The notes below the pieces were generated by a model, which saw only the letters and a program-made list of their open reading frames with translations, searched no databases and was not told the origin of the DNA. A program made the translations under genes and the position numbers. 64,000 nt of DNA from Fallopia convolvulus (Eukaryota; Streptophyta; Magnoliopsida; Caryophyllales; Polygonaceae): positions 55,793,325 through 55,857,324 of the forward strand of contig OZ024726.1 in NCBI GenBank assembly GCA_964016875.1, given 5' to 3'. Positions within the stretch are counted from its first letter, which is position 1. Each line of letters starts with the position of its first letter. Positions 12,342-23,419 of this stretch are shown here, in pieces.

Positions 12342-13432
12342 GGCAAAATACATAAACGCCCCCTTAACTTGTGTTCATTAGTCACTTAGCCCCTATACTT
12401 TGGCCTTATTGGATTGAACCCCTACAATTGCACTTCGGGGCCTATTGAACACATGTTCGCTAAGACTTTTTTACGTGTATTATACACGCGCGTACGTGTG
12501 CAATTTTTTTGCCACGATGGTGCCATGTATTTGCCACACCATTAATTTTAATTAAAGCAAAAAGGGAAAAAGATTAAAACAGAAATAAAAAATGAAAATA
12601 AAAAAATTTAAACTCATCTTCCTCATCAAGCTTTTGCGTAGATACTTGATTTTTTTAGACTTGAATAAAATGCTTGAATCATGTTATTGCTTAGATCTAG
12701 CATTATGTTGTTTTTGTTGGTTGATGGAGCATGATAGATTTTTATTTTTTGAAGCAATTTCCGGATTCAAATTTTAGGGTTCCTGAACCCATAATTTTCA
12801 GATCTAAAATTCATACTCTTATGGTTGTGAATCTTGAGATTAATTGAAGATATGTGTAGATCTGAGTTGAATTTATGTTTGTCCCATAATTTGATTGCAA
12901 ATTGCTTAAATTTAATGCTTAATTGAAAACCTTGTATAAGCTTCCATTGAAGAAGCCAAGAGAGGAGGTGAGAGAAATGTGTGAAGAAGAATATGAAAGA
13001 AGGTCCCCGAATCTCATCTCTATTTTTGCATATCATTTGTTTCATCAAAAACCCAAATACATCCACATAAAATCCCAAATCCAACTCCTAATTAAAACTC
13101 ACTTCAAAAAATGAATTTGGGTGTTCTTGAAACACTCATCCATGAAAATTAAGCAAAGGGAAAGAAAAGGGAAAGAAAAGGGAAAAGGGAAAAGAAAAGA
13201 GGAAAGAAAATGAAAAAAAGAAGAAAAAATGTCACATTAGCGTCTTCACTCGCTCAAAGAAGAGTCCAATTGCATTTAAATTGCACGCGCTTTGCCACAT
13301 CTACGAGCAGGTGTTCAATAGGTCGCGAAGTGCAACTATAGGGGTTCAATCGAATAGGGCTAAAGTATAGAGTGCTAGCTAAGTGACTACGGGGCACAAG
13401 TTTAGGGAGCCGTTTATGCATGTATTTTTCTG
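12342..13432. mobile_element. Mutator-like non-autonomous element with about 115-bp TIRs
   Basis: The first roughly 115 bp, starting GGCAAAATACATAAACG, reappear inverted at the right end (13310-13432). Shared words include GTCACTTAGC, GATTGAACCCCTA and CCTATTGAACAC. The left flank is a 9-bp word CTTTTGATA (12333-12341). The matching right copy is found at 16277-16285, because a solo LTR later landed within it; its first five bases also remain at 13433-13437. A 9-bp duplication plus long TIRs fits the Mutator superfamily. The interior (about 12460-13300) holds no recognisable transposase or captured gene. Frames 12592-12777, 12767-13084 and 12923-13114 are not recognised. Confidence 0.75.
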
Positions 13433-13437
13433 CTTTT

Positions 13438-16276
13438 TGTAATAACTGTGGTTTTTAAGGATATTTTTGAATTTTTCTCGGATATCATTTTAACCTCTTT
13501 GTCCGTTTTAACGCTTAATCCAATATTTTTGTTGGAATTTAAGTCCTAGAAATTTTTTGGTGATATCCTAAAATCATAAAGAAATGATTTTATGGATCGG
13601 TGTGAATTCTAGGATTTTTAAGTGGAAAAAGAATATTTATTGGAAGCCGTCTTTTTAATTATGTATTGTAAAGGTTTCAAAATACGAAACGGAAGCCTTA
13701 AAAATTGAAGGTAGCAAGATAAAATCATGGAAAATTGGTTTTATTGGTCTACATAATTTACGGGACGTTTTGTATTTAGTAAGTTTTTCCATCCGAGGTA
13801 CATAATTTTACCGCTTTAACGCGAATCCCGTTCCGAAACGGGAAATCCCTTTAATAGCCGACTTTTGTTTGCTTAATGAGGGAGGAAAGCTGATTTCTTT
13901 CTCCCATTGTACGCATATTTGGATGAGGTTGGAAAATGGCAACAGAGGAAGGAACCAAAGAGCGAAATCAGGACGGTGCGACGGACTCGGCGATCAACTC
14001 TTCACCGCCGGCAATCTTCTCCGCCCCGTCCACCTCCATCTCCTCCACCTCATCTTCTTCCTCCTAGTTATGGGTTCGTGGCTGCTGCAAAAGAGGAACC
14101 AGAACCAGTAGAAGAATCAGGCGGAGCGACGTACTCGGGAGGAAAGAATTCTACACCGCCGGTTATCTTCTTTGCCTCGCTGCGACGTCGCCGGTGACCA
14201 CCAGTCACTCCGACCACCAACCACTGCGAGAGCAGCCGCCGGGCAACACCCAACCACCCTTGGGCTCGGGGATCGAGCCACTATCGAGCCGAAGGAGCCA
14301 TGGGCTCAAGTGAAGGTAATTACGATCGAAATTAATTAGCGGGTTGGTTACGGAGCCACCGTAAGGACCTTTCGGCTCCGCTTTGCTAATTAAATTTATG
14401 GTTTTTATAATCTTGACGTTGATACGGTTCCACAGGTTCAAACCGCTCGAGAAACGGACGTCCGGATCTTCAATTATAGTGAATACAAGTTTTGATACCG
14501 ATTGGCAGGTAAAGGACTTTGGATAACTACTCGGGATTCGTTGTTAATCAGTATGATCCGAGATTTGGTCACCTTTAAAAACCGTTACTAATGAACAATT
14601 TTTATTTAGAAAATTGTTTCAAAAGTGAAACGGTTAGTTAGTTATAATTTCGCCAATATGGCTCCTTAAAGCATGATAACTAAGGATTTGTTATAAGTCG
14701 ATATACGAAATCAAGTCGTTTATCGATTAGGTAATTATAGAATTTGAGTATACAACTAAGAAGAGTATCCATGTGCTCGTTGTTGAGAAATCCTTTTGTT
14801 ATATTTGGCAGAAGGGTGATTAAGATTACTGTTGGAGTCACTAAGGACGTTGAGCACGCCTTCTAAGGCAAGTGGACGATTCTCTCTTGCGTTATGGTTA
14901 TTAATGAGGAATTGAATTCCATTTAATCCTCATGTTGGGAATAATTTGTATGTTGAATAAAGTTCGATAGGTTGTTATTTTGTTAGAAATAACGACCATG
15001 TCGTTATTTCAGTTTTTACGCTAGAACTGAACTTAGGACCGTTGTATGATTAGCTGTCTCATGCTGAGACATTGTTATGAGTAAAATAGTTAGAGATGGG
15101 AGTTTAGACTCCAAAACATCTCTTTAGTGGTCCTGTGCTGAAACACTGTTGCAAAATAGGTAGTCCAGGGGTAGGAGCCGAGTCTCCGATGACCTCTTTA
15201 TAACAAAGTCTGTATTGGGGGCGTAGCTTGCTAGCTTATCCCAATATTGGAGTCATGACTCATGTCTCGCTCCGCGATTGGAGGAGGACAATGGTGCACT
15301 CTAGGCAAGTGCAAAATGAACTGATGTAGGTCATGTGGTCACGGATGAAATAGGCCCTCTCACCCCGACGACATCAGTTACAAGAAGTTTATCGACAGCA
15401 GTTTGGGTCAATTAAAAGATATTAAAATGAATGTGAAATGTTAAAATCATAAAGTGAAGAGAGTGCGATAGACACGCTAATGTAACTGAATGGTTAGTTC
15501 TTTTGATAACCATTCTTGATCCTGATTAAGAATGATTCTTAATCAAACTTTGATGAAGTTAAGCTCATTAGTCGTCGAAGACGTTTGTGAATGTTGTGTG
15601 GTTAGTATAAGTTTCCATTAATCGTTTATGCTTCTTAAGGAACCACAAGCGGTGGTGTTCTCTCTCTTGATTATGCAAGTCTCCTTCTTATTCTCTATAA
15701 GACTGCTAACTGTTGGATCATAATCCGAGTCTAATCGGATTTGGATGCCAATATGTTTAGTTACAACCATAAGAATCAAGTTAGTTTCTCCGCTTGCTTA
15801 GTCTTTCATTAGACTAACCCGTCCATCTTCTTTTCTTTTGTATGGTCGGCTAGTGTCCACCGTTGGTATACGAAACATCAGGTTCTTCTTGGAAGTTGAT
15901 TCAAGAGGCAGATTCAGAAGTTTAAAGCTCCAGAAGTTGAAGAAAGGTTTCCAATGGCTATACTTGAGTGAAGTTCTTGGTTAAGTTGTTGCAAAGCGAG
16001 GTGTGAAAGCAGTTAAGAACTTAAGGAAAACTTTTTAAAGACATTGTTCAAATAGAAGGTTGTTCTATTTATTTATTCTTTTTAAGTTAAGGTTTGTATA
16101 AGACCTTTTACTTGTTTTTCCGCTGTATTATTTTACTTAATTTTGTTAGATTTTAAATGGTTTCTTTTACCTTGTTCTAGTATGTTCTGTCCGGTTAAAG
16201 TCTTGGGTAATCCTGGGTTAGTTCTAATCGGGGTTTCTGGCGATAATACCTCCAAGGTAAATAAGGGGGTGTTACA
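13438..16276 (+). mobile_element. Giant solo LTR, 2839 bp, inserted in a Mutator-like target duplication
   Basis: It starts TGTAATAACTG and ends GGGGGTGTTACA. A perfect 5-bp duplication CTTTT lies at 13433-13437 and 16277-16281. It resembles the LTR at 8571-12243 in ends, in the AAGGCAAGTGGA and AGAAATAACGACC words, and in a C/T-rich leader (13930-14180) that gives spurious serine/proline-rich frames. There is no internal coding region. Because it sits inside the 9-bp duplication of the Mutator-like element, it is younger than that element. Confidence 0.8.
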
Positions 16277-16439
16277 CTTTTGATACCAAAAACAACCAAA
16301 AATAGAATGCCTAAGCGAATATCTATGATTTCATACGAAAACAAAATATGATTGGAAAATTGCAAGATCCAATGTGCAAGTTTCTTACCCATCCCACTTT
16401 GCCAATAGAGAAACTAAAAGTGGGGAGAAAAGAACAAAC

Positions 16440-16800
16440 CTCAACTGGGAAATGCCCAAATAGAACTACGTTAAACTGAATTTTGATGGAGCAATTAACA
16501 TGGATGGTTTGTCCATGTTCGGTTTTATCCTTCACAATCATCAGGGAACGATAGTCCACTTCGACGGTGTGCTTCTAGACAAACATTCTATGTTGATGAC
16601 TCAATCCATTTCTCTTTGCTAGGAGATTCTCGAGGTCGATCACTCGACGTGGCATCCCCCACATATATACTGATTGAGGGTGACAACCTTCAACTTGTCA
16701 AATTCATGCAAGGTGATTGGAGTTGTTCTTGGTGGATCAAGCTAATCTAGTCAGACATTTTGTGCTTGTTGGCCCATTTTCACCCTCTTGCCATTTTTTT
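16440..16800 (+). pseudogene. RNase H-like (RVT_3) remnant of a LINE
   Basis: One frame reads KLNFDGAINMDGLSMFGFIL then HNHQGTIVHFDGVLL, the start of the RNase H-like domain at the end of plant LINE ORF2. Further on, with stops and shifts, come DNLQLVKFMQGDW and an AHFHPLA end. The internal stops make it dead. It is clearly related to the minus-strand remnant at 43745-44470. Confidence 0.6.
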
Positions 16801-18287
16801 TATAAGGAAAGGGATTAGAGGGCCCTAACAGGAAGTGGGATGTCCTTGAACATCCTTATGGACGGATGAGGCTCCAAAGATTTAGGTCAACTACAATTGG
16901 GATTAGGGTTGTTCAACGGGTCGACCCGACCAACAACCCATAGATCCGACGACCCGTAAAAAAAAGTCGACATGTGACCGGGTTGCGGGTTTACCGGTTG
17001 GGTTACACGTTGACCTGTTTGACCCTTTTCGATTCATTTGACCCATGCAATTCTATTTACTTTTTGTAGAATTATTAATTTGAAATGACGTGTAATTAAA
17101 TTATAAATTAAACCCGCTCTTATCTATTTTGACCCATTCAACCCGCTCAATCTGATCGATCTCCATATAGATGTGCCATAATTTGATAAATGTGAAAAGA
17201 CTACCGATAAGGCGAGAATCATAAAAGCTAGCTAGGTTTTTGTTGTGTTCATTAGTTCGTGGATATAACGTGAATCAAATGATTTTTATTTTTTTATTTT
17301 TTTATTTTCTATTTATATTATTATTGATATACTTTATATCTTCGCTCGATATTTCTCCAAGTTAGGTATTGACGTACTCTATTCTCTCTTTTGAAATTAG
17401 GTAGTATTAACTTGGTCGATCTCATATATGTCATAACTATGTACCTTCACTACATCGAAATTATTGCATAATCATATCATTAGATAATTATATATGATAT
17501 GATCGATCGAGTTAGACACTGGTGGGTCTCGTACATTTTTCCCTCTCTAGCTAATTTCATCAATTTAGTGCTATATAAGTCCTCATCATCGATCGATAAT
17601 GCACCAAAACGATCATAAGTCATAACCTATATACATTAGGTTCGAATTTAGTTTCTCTAAGTTCGTTTTGTTTGAGTTAAATAATTTTATCATATATAGT
17701 CATCCTTATTTAATTTCTTAGTAGGTGTGATTTTTATTTTTTTTTCAAAACTGGTCTTTAAGTCGTGCCACGACCACGCACGTCCATATACATATATATT
17801 TGACAAGTATATATGTAATGATATGAATCATGATTATACATTATATTATATAAAGGCAAGTAAAAGATTTTCTTTCTTGTGTATGGTTGGTGGGCAGGTT
17901 TAATCTTGTTGTTCAGTATCTTCAAAAACATGATTAATGTCGTTGTCGAAATGCAAGTTACTATTATAACGATGGACTATTATTATAATCCATTGTTAGA
18001 GGTAAATTATCGATATTAATATCTTTGAATCAGTTCTTATGATAAACCAACCGTTTTAGTTATATTAAATCATTCATTCATGAAATCAGGACGATCTCCT
18101 CAATCCAAACGTGATAATAAAAAATACTATAGCATTCCATTTTAGCTAGCTAATTATGTGCGACGCTTTTATATATCGTACAAGGAAAATGTTCTGAAGA
18201 AAAAAAAAAGTATTAACAAATAAAGTTTTAGTTAAAAAATTTCGAACAAAAAAAAGTTTTAGTTAAAAAAAGAAGAGCTGGAGGGAA
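16801..18287. other. Non-coding; possible decayed MITE at about 16905-17165
   Basis: Around 16905-17165, 'CGGGTCGACCCG', 'GACCCGT', 'GGGTTGCGGGTTTACC' and 'TTTGACCCATTCAACCCGC' words occur in mixed orientations. This is typical of a decayed inverted-repeat MITE, but I could not fix its ends. The remainder is AT-rich with no gene. Confidence 0.4.
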
Positions 18288-18292
18288 GTTAT

Positions 18293-18475
18293 TGATAGTA
18301 TGTAGTATATTTGTAATAAGAGACCGTGCTAGACACGTGTCCTTGAAGGCTTTCAGTTAAAAGAATCACCACTGATGTGCTTTATAAACACAGTGGTTAG
18401 TTGTAACAGAATTCATTCATTCAATGAACAATACACTTATTCTCCTTCCGCTGTCTATACTTTCTGAAATCCACA
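18293..18475 (+). repeat. 5' LTR of the 18.3-kb copia element
   Basis: 183 bp from TGATAGTATG to AAATCCACA. It differs from the 3' LTR at three positions (the GTAATAAG/GTAACAAG, ACTTATTC/ACTTCTTC and CCGCTG/CCTCTG sites). Confidence 0.93.
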
Positions 18476-18519
18476 TGGTATCAGCTAGGGTTCTTCGAAC
18501 CTGATTTCTTCCGCAATTC

Positions 18520-21500
18520 ATGCCAGATCCAGTTGTTTCTCCTACCATGGATCCTTCAAATCCATTATACCTGCATCCATCTGATCATCCTGGACTGATT
18601 CTAGTTTCCAGGACTTTTGATGGTGCGAATTTCGGAGATTGGAGGCGATCTATGAAGCGCGCGTTATCGGCGAAGAACAAATGGAGTCTCGTTACTAGAT
18701 CTACACCTATGCCAGCTGCAAGACATGCTGATCTTCCTCTATGGGAGCGGTGCAACGATACGATTGTCGCCTGGATAATCAATTGTTTATCACCAGAAAT
18801 TCAGAGTTTTGTGAACTATACAGATCTCGCAAAAGACCTTTGGAACGAGCTTGAAAGTCGATTTGGCAAATTCAATGGCGCGCGCATGTTTTCTTTGAAG
18901 AAAGAATTGATCTCATTATCTCAAGGATCAGATTCAATTTCTTCTTATTTCACGAAGATGAAGATCATCATGGACGAATTGGCCAGTATTCGTCATGCTC
19001 CTTCTTGTTCATGTGGTGCCGCTCGAGCGCTCATGGAATATGAAGACAATCAGAAGTTGTTGCATTTTCTTATGGGGCTCAATGTAGAATACATGACTGT
19101 GCGCAGTAGCATATTGATGATGACTCCGTTACCTTCTCTTGATATTGCTTATGGAATCTTGATTCATGAAGAAAAACAGAGATCATTACACAACACGTCT
19201 CAAATCATGACTGAGTCATCTTCTATGCACGTCTCTGCCAAAACAGAGAAGAAGTATTCGTCTTCAACTACTGGATCATCTTCCAATTCTGGTGCTTCTT
19301 CCAATTCTGGTGCTTCTTCTACAAAGAATGAGAAGCGTTATTGCACCAATTGCAAAAAGACGAATCATAACGTTGATCGTTGCTACTTCATCATCGGATT
19401 TCCAGACAATTACAAGCCTCGCAACAAGAAATCCAGTGATACGTCTTCCACATCTTCTAAGAGTTTTGCTGGACAAGCAGATTGTACTTCATCCAACTCT
19501 TCACCAGTTCTTTCTCAGGAACAATATCAGAAGCTTCTAGCCTTGATCTCTGACAAGCCTACAACTAGAGGAATTTTTTAGGACACTGAATTTGCCGCCT
19601 TCGCTGGTAAAGTTCTTGAAACTTCTCGTTATCCTTCTGTTTCTTGGATATTAGACTCTGGTGCGAGTAACCACATGACTGGCAATCTAGCTTTGTTACA
19701 AAATCTAGTACCTATTGCTCGAGTAATCACAGTTACTCTTCCTAATGGCCATGTTGTGAATGTCACAAAATCTGGATCAGTTTGCTTATTTGGAAAGATG
19801 ATGCTACATGATGTTCTTTTTGTGCCGTCATTCACTTGCAATTTAATCTCTATATCCAAATTAGTTGCTGATCTACGCAGCCAACTTGTTTTCTCACACA
19901 ATAAGTGTGTATTACAGGATTTAATCTCGAAGAAGAGTTTGATGATTGGTAAAGTCTCTAATGGCCTCTACATCTTACAAGAACCAGATCAGCTTCATAC
20001 AGAGTCTTTACATTCTGTTTCTAGCTCTAATATTGTTGATAGTACAGATGTTCTAGCTAATAATGTTGTCTCTTATGACATTTTACATGCCAGATTTGGT
20101 CATCTTCATTTTTCCAAGCTTAAGCAGTTGTGTTTTGTACAACTGGATAGTAGTATTCCTGATACACCTTGTCTTACTTGTGCTAAAGCTCGTATGCACA
20201 GACTTCCATTTCCTTCTAGTGCAATACAAACTGTTATGCCTTTTCAACTCATTCATATCGATGTTTGGGGTCCTTATAATCAACCTACTTACAATGGTTA
20301 TAAGTACTTCCTTACAATTGTGGATGATTATTCCAGAACAACATGGATTCATCTTTTAAGCACCAAAGGCAGCGCTTTCAGCATTCTCAAAGCTTTCTTA
20401 GCTTATGTTGAGAGGCATTTTTCTTCCAAAGTTCATACCATCAGAACTGATAATGCACTAGAGTTGGGCTCAAGCCAAACAGCTCATGCATATCTTGATT
20501 CCATTGGTGTTACTCTTCAAACTAGTTGCACAGCTACTCCTCAACAAAATGGGGTAGCTGAACACAAACATAAGCATATTCTAGAAGTGACAAGAGCCTT
20601 GTTATTTCATTCAAAACTACCAACAAAGTTCTGGGGTGATGTTGCTCTCACAGCCGTCCACTTGATCAATAGATTGCCCATCACAGTTCTTCAACAGAAA
20701 AGTCCTTATGAGATGTTGTATCAGAAAAAACCAGATTATTCCCATTTGAGAGTATTTGGATCACTTTGCTTTGTTTCTACACTTAAGCAAGGTCGTGACA
20801 AATTACAAGCCAGAGCACACTCAACATTGTTTCTTGGCTATCCATTAGGCAAAAAGGCTTATAAAGTACTTCTTCTTGATTCTCACAAGGTAATTTTCTC
20901 TCGAGATGTTGTGTTCCATGAGCATATACTTCCTTATACTAATTCATCTTTACCAAAACCAAACTGGCCTCCATCTCCTCCTATCTTTGATGATTTACCA
21001 ATTTCTCAAACTCCTTCTACCTCAAATCCCATTTTACCACTTCCATCACAAAATTTCCCACCTGTCTTGCGCAGATCTCAGAGAATTTCTTCTGCACCAT
21101 CTTATCTAAAAAATTATGTGTGTCATGCTCATACACATGATTCTATCTCTTATTGTTGTCATACCCTGACATCAACTGTTTCTTTTCCTATTCAATCCAG
21201 TCCACAACCTTTTCCTTTTTCCATTGAACCAACATCCTATAAACAAGCTTCTTTATACAAGGAGTGGCAAGATGCTATGCTTGCTGAATTTTCTGCTCTA
21301 GATATGAACCACACTTGGGATATTGTTTCTTTACCCAAAGGCAAACGACCAATCAATTGCAAATGGGTGTATAAAATCAAACATAAGTCTGATGGTTCAA
21401 TTGAAAGGTATAAAGCTCGCCTTTTTGTTCGAGGTTTCACACAAAAACCAGGGATTGACTACACTGAGACTTTTTCTCCTGTAGTAAAGATGACAACCGT

Positions 21501-21969
21501 AAGAAGTCTTTTGTGTGTAGCTGTTAAAAAAGGCTGGAAAATTCACCAACTTGATGTGAATAATGCTTTTCTTCATGGTGATCTACATGAAGAGGTCTAC
21601 ATGAGAATTCCTTTAGGATTGCAAGTGCAAGGGAAAGACATGGTTTGCAAACTCAGGAAATCCTTGTATGGTTTAAAACAAGCTTCACGACAGTGGTATG
21701 CTAAATTGTCTCAAGCTCTTCGCTCTAAAGGGTATGTTCAATCTCCTAATGATCATTCATTGTTTTACAAGAAGAATTCCCCTTCAGATTGTGTTTTTGT
21801 AGCTATATATGTTGATGACATACTCCTTACCGGTGCAAATGAATTTGAGATAACACTTTTGAAGTCATGTGATGCTGACTGGGCCCATTACATCAATCTC
21901 TGTTGTTTAGTTCCTCTCCCTCAATGCATCTACAAGCTTATTGTGATGCTGACTGGGCCCATGTCCTAA
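18520..21969 (+). pseudogene. Copia gag-pol with one in-frame stop and truncated RT
   Basis: Gag spans 18520-19578, with a zinc knuckle CTNCKKTNHNVDRC near its end. A TAG at 19579-19581 interrupts it. The same frame then continues with an aspartic protease motif WILDSGASNHM (19647), the pre-integrase zinc region ending CLTCAKARMHRLPFP, the integrase core with aspartates in IHIDVWGPY and IRTDNALE and glutamate in NGVAE, and RT with LDVNNAFLHGDL and the catalytic YVDDILLTG (about 21811). After that the frame enters a rearranged stretch and ends at 21967-21969. The C-terminal part of RT and its link to RNase H are missing. The single TAG between gag and protease could be a plain nonsense mutation; readthrough is possible but unproven. 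Confidence 0.9.
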
Positions 21970-21997
21970 TACTCGTCGGTCTGTAAGTGGGTATGTT

Positions 21998-22420
21998 ATG
22001 TTTCTGGGTGATACATTGATTTCCTGGAAATCAAAGAAACAACACACTGTGTCTTTATCTTCCTCAGAGGCTGAATATCGTTCAATGAGAAATGCTACAA
22101 CAGAGTTGTCCTGGCTTAGCAGACTTTTGGCCGAACTTGGTGTACCTAATATCACTCCAATTCCATTAAAGTGTGACAACCAATCTGCAATCTACATTGC
22201 TAAAAACCCAGTATTTCACGAATGCACCAAGCACATTGACATTGATTGTCACTTTGTGCGTGAAAAACTCCTTGAAGGCTTGATTTCTGTTAGTCATGTT
22301 CCTACACAACAGCAACCTACAGATGTTCTAACCAAGCAGCTTCCTGGATACAAACTTCAAGAATTTCAACGCAAATTTGGCATTATTGATTCCAACCATG
22401 CCAAATTTGAGGGGGGGTGA
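21998..22420 (+). pseudogene. Copia RNase H piece, out of frame with pol
   Basis: This is the copia RNase H domain: GDTLISWKSKKQHTVSLSSS, then AEYRSM, CDNQSAIYIAKNPVFHECTK and ADVLTK-type PTDVLTKQLPG. It lies in a different frame from the upstream pol and begins just after the 74-bp duplicated, deleted junction at 21868-21962. The stop overlaps the first bases of the right LTR. Confidence 0.88.
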
Positions 22421-22600
22421 TAGTATGTAGTATATTTGTAACAAGAGACCGTGCTAGACACGTGTCCTTGAAGGCTTTCAGTTAAAAGAATCACCACTGA
22501 TGTGCTTTATAAACACAGTGGTTAGTTGTAACAGAATTCATTCATTCAATGAACAATACACTTCTTCTCCTTCCTCTGTCTATACTTTCTGAAATCCACA
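22418..22600 (+). repeat. 3' LTR of the 18.3-kb copia element
   Basis: 183 bp, TGATAGTATG to AAATCCACA. It is followed by the GTTAT target duplication. Confidence 0.93.
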
Positions 22601-22789
22601 GTTATAAAACATGATCTTGACTTGTTGGATATTTCAGAGGACTTGGCAGACTGTATAGACCTTTGGAGGGAGACGATTACGGTGGAGGAGCGATAACAGT
22701 AGGCTAGGAGGAGAGAAAGGGCCCACACCCTATGCCTCCGCGCTTTGCTCTCTCCCCCTCTTCTCTCTCTCTCTCATGGCTTCTTTTCT

Positions 22790-22930
22790 TAGTTTTTAGG
22801 TATTTAGGCCTCTCTTACACACCCTCTCAATCTTTAGGTCGAGGAAAGGTGTGGGTACATCTTGACCTTCCGATTCTGCTCGAGGCAGGTCTACATTGAG
22901 TTGTTGTTGTTGTTATTGTAAAAAAAATCA
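22790..22930 (+). repeat. SINE-like fragment
   Basis: A stretch reading GGTGTGGGTACATCTTGACC, then CTCGAGGCAGGTCTACATTG, ends in a (TTG)n run (GTTGTTGTTGTTATTG). This resembles the 3' region of TTG-ended plant SINEs. No Pol III boxes could be placed, so only a 3' fragment is claimed. Confidence 0.4.
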
Positions 22931-22989
22931 TAATATATAACGAATATAATAAAATATCCCCTATCCGATTTTTTTGGTGTGAAAAGAGG

Positions 22990-23400
22990 GTCTATTAGTC
23001 TATAGCCCTAATTTATTGAAGAAACATGAGCATGTCCGACATCAAGAACCGAGGGGTTCAACATTTCCGAAATATAGCTAGGAGGTACATCATTTTCTTG
23101 AAAGAAAACATCAAAAGAAAGAGCGAAATTTGCTAGGCAATCTGTTGCTTGATTGAGACATCGACGAACATGAACAAACTGAACTTGTCACGAATTGTGC
23201 TGAATAAGGCGCCGACATTCATTAATAAGATAGAAATCAGCATGTGCCTTGAGGGCTGAATCTTGGATGAGTTGGTTTAATTTGCCACAAGACAATCCGT
23301 CTCCTGGACCAAAGGTGAGAATACTATGCGCCAAGCCACTTGAAGAATTGCGCGTAGAGCCGAACAATGCCTACATGTGAAAGTAAAAGCACGAATAAAA
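22990..23400 (-). pseudogene. LINE RNase H-like remnant, minus strand
   Basis: The minus strand from about 23250 down to 23010 reads RRLIQHNS, then QVQFVHVRRCLNQATDCLA, NFALSFDVFFQENDVPPSYI and a stop. This is the end of the RNase H-like domain of plant LINE ORF2. The upstream part (to 23400) carries ETDCLVA and CRHCSALRAI in shifted frames. It was later cut by a plus-strand LINE at 23420. Confidence 0.6.
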
Positions 23401-23419
23401 GAATCCGTTGAGTCTACCC

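Larger units (their letters stand above)
18293..22600 (+). mobile_element. Ty1/copia retrotransposon, 4308 bp, internally deleted
   Basis: Two 183-bp LTRs bound it, flanked by a perfect 5-bp duplication GTTAT (18288-18292 and 22601-22605). A primer site TGGTATCAGC follows the left LTR at 18476, and a purine tract GAGGGGGGG precedes the right LTR. The LTRs differ at 3 of 183 positions, so the insertion is fairly recent. Gene order gag, protease, integrase, RT, RNase H is that of Pseudoviridae. The coding region has one in-frame stop after gag, and a deletion with frame change near the end of RT, so it cannot be autonomous as it stands. The short LTRs suggest the Ale/Retrofit group (inference). 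Confidence 0.93.

Noticed and set aside
12592..13114. Possible captured gene inside the Mutator-like element (Pack-MULE)
   Set aside because: No frame shows a known domain or intron structure, so there is no support for gene capture.
13869..14253. Overlapping Ser/Pro/Arg-rich frames on both strands
   Set aside because: They fall inside the second giant solo LTR, and the composition is driven by C/T-rich DNA.
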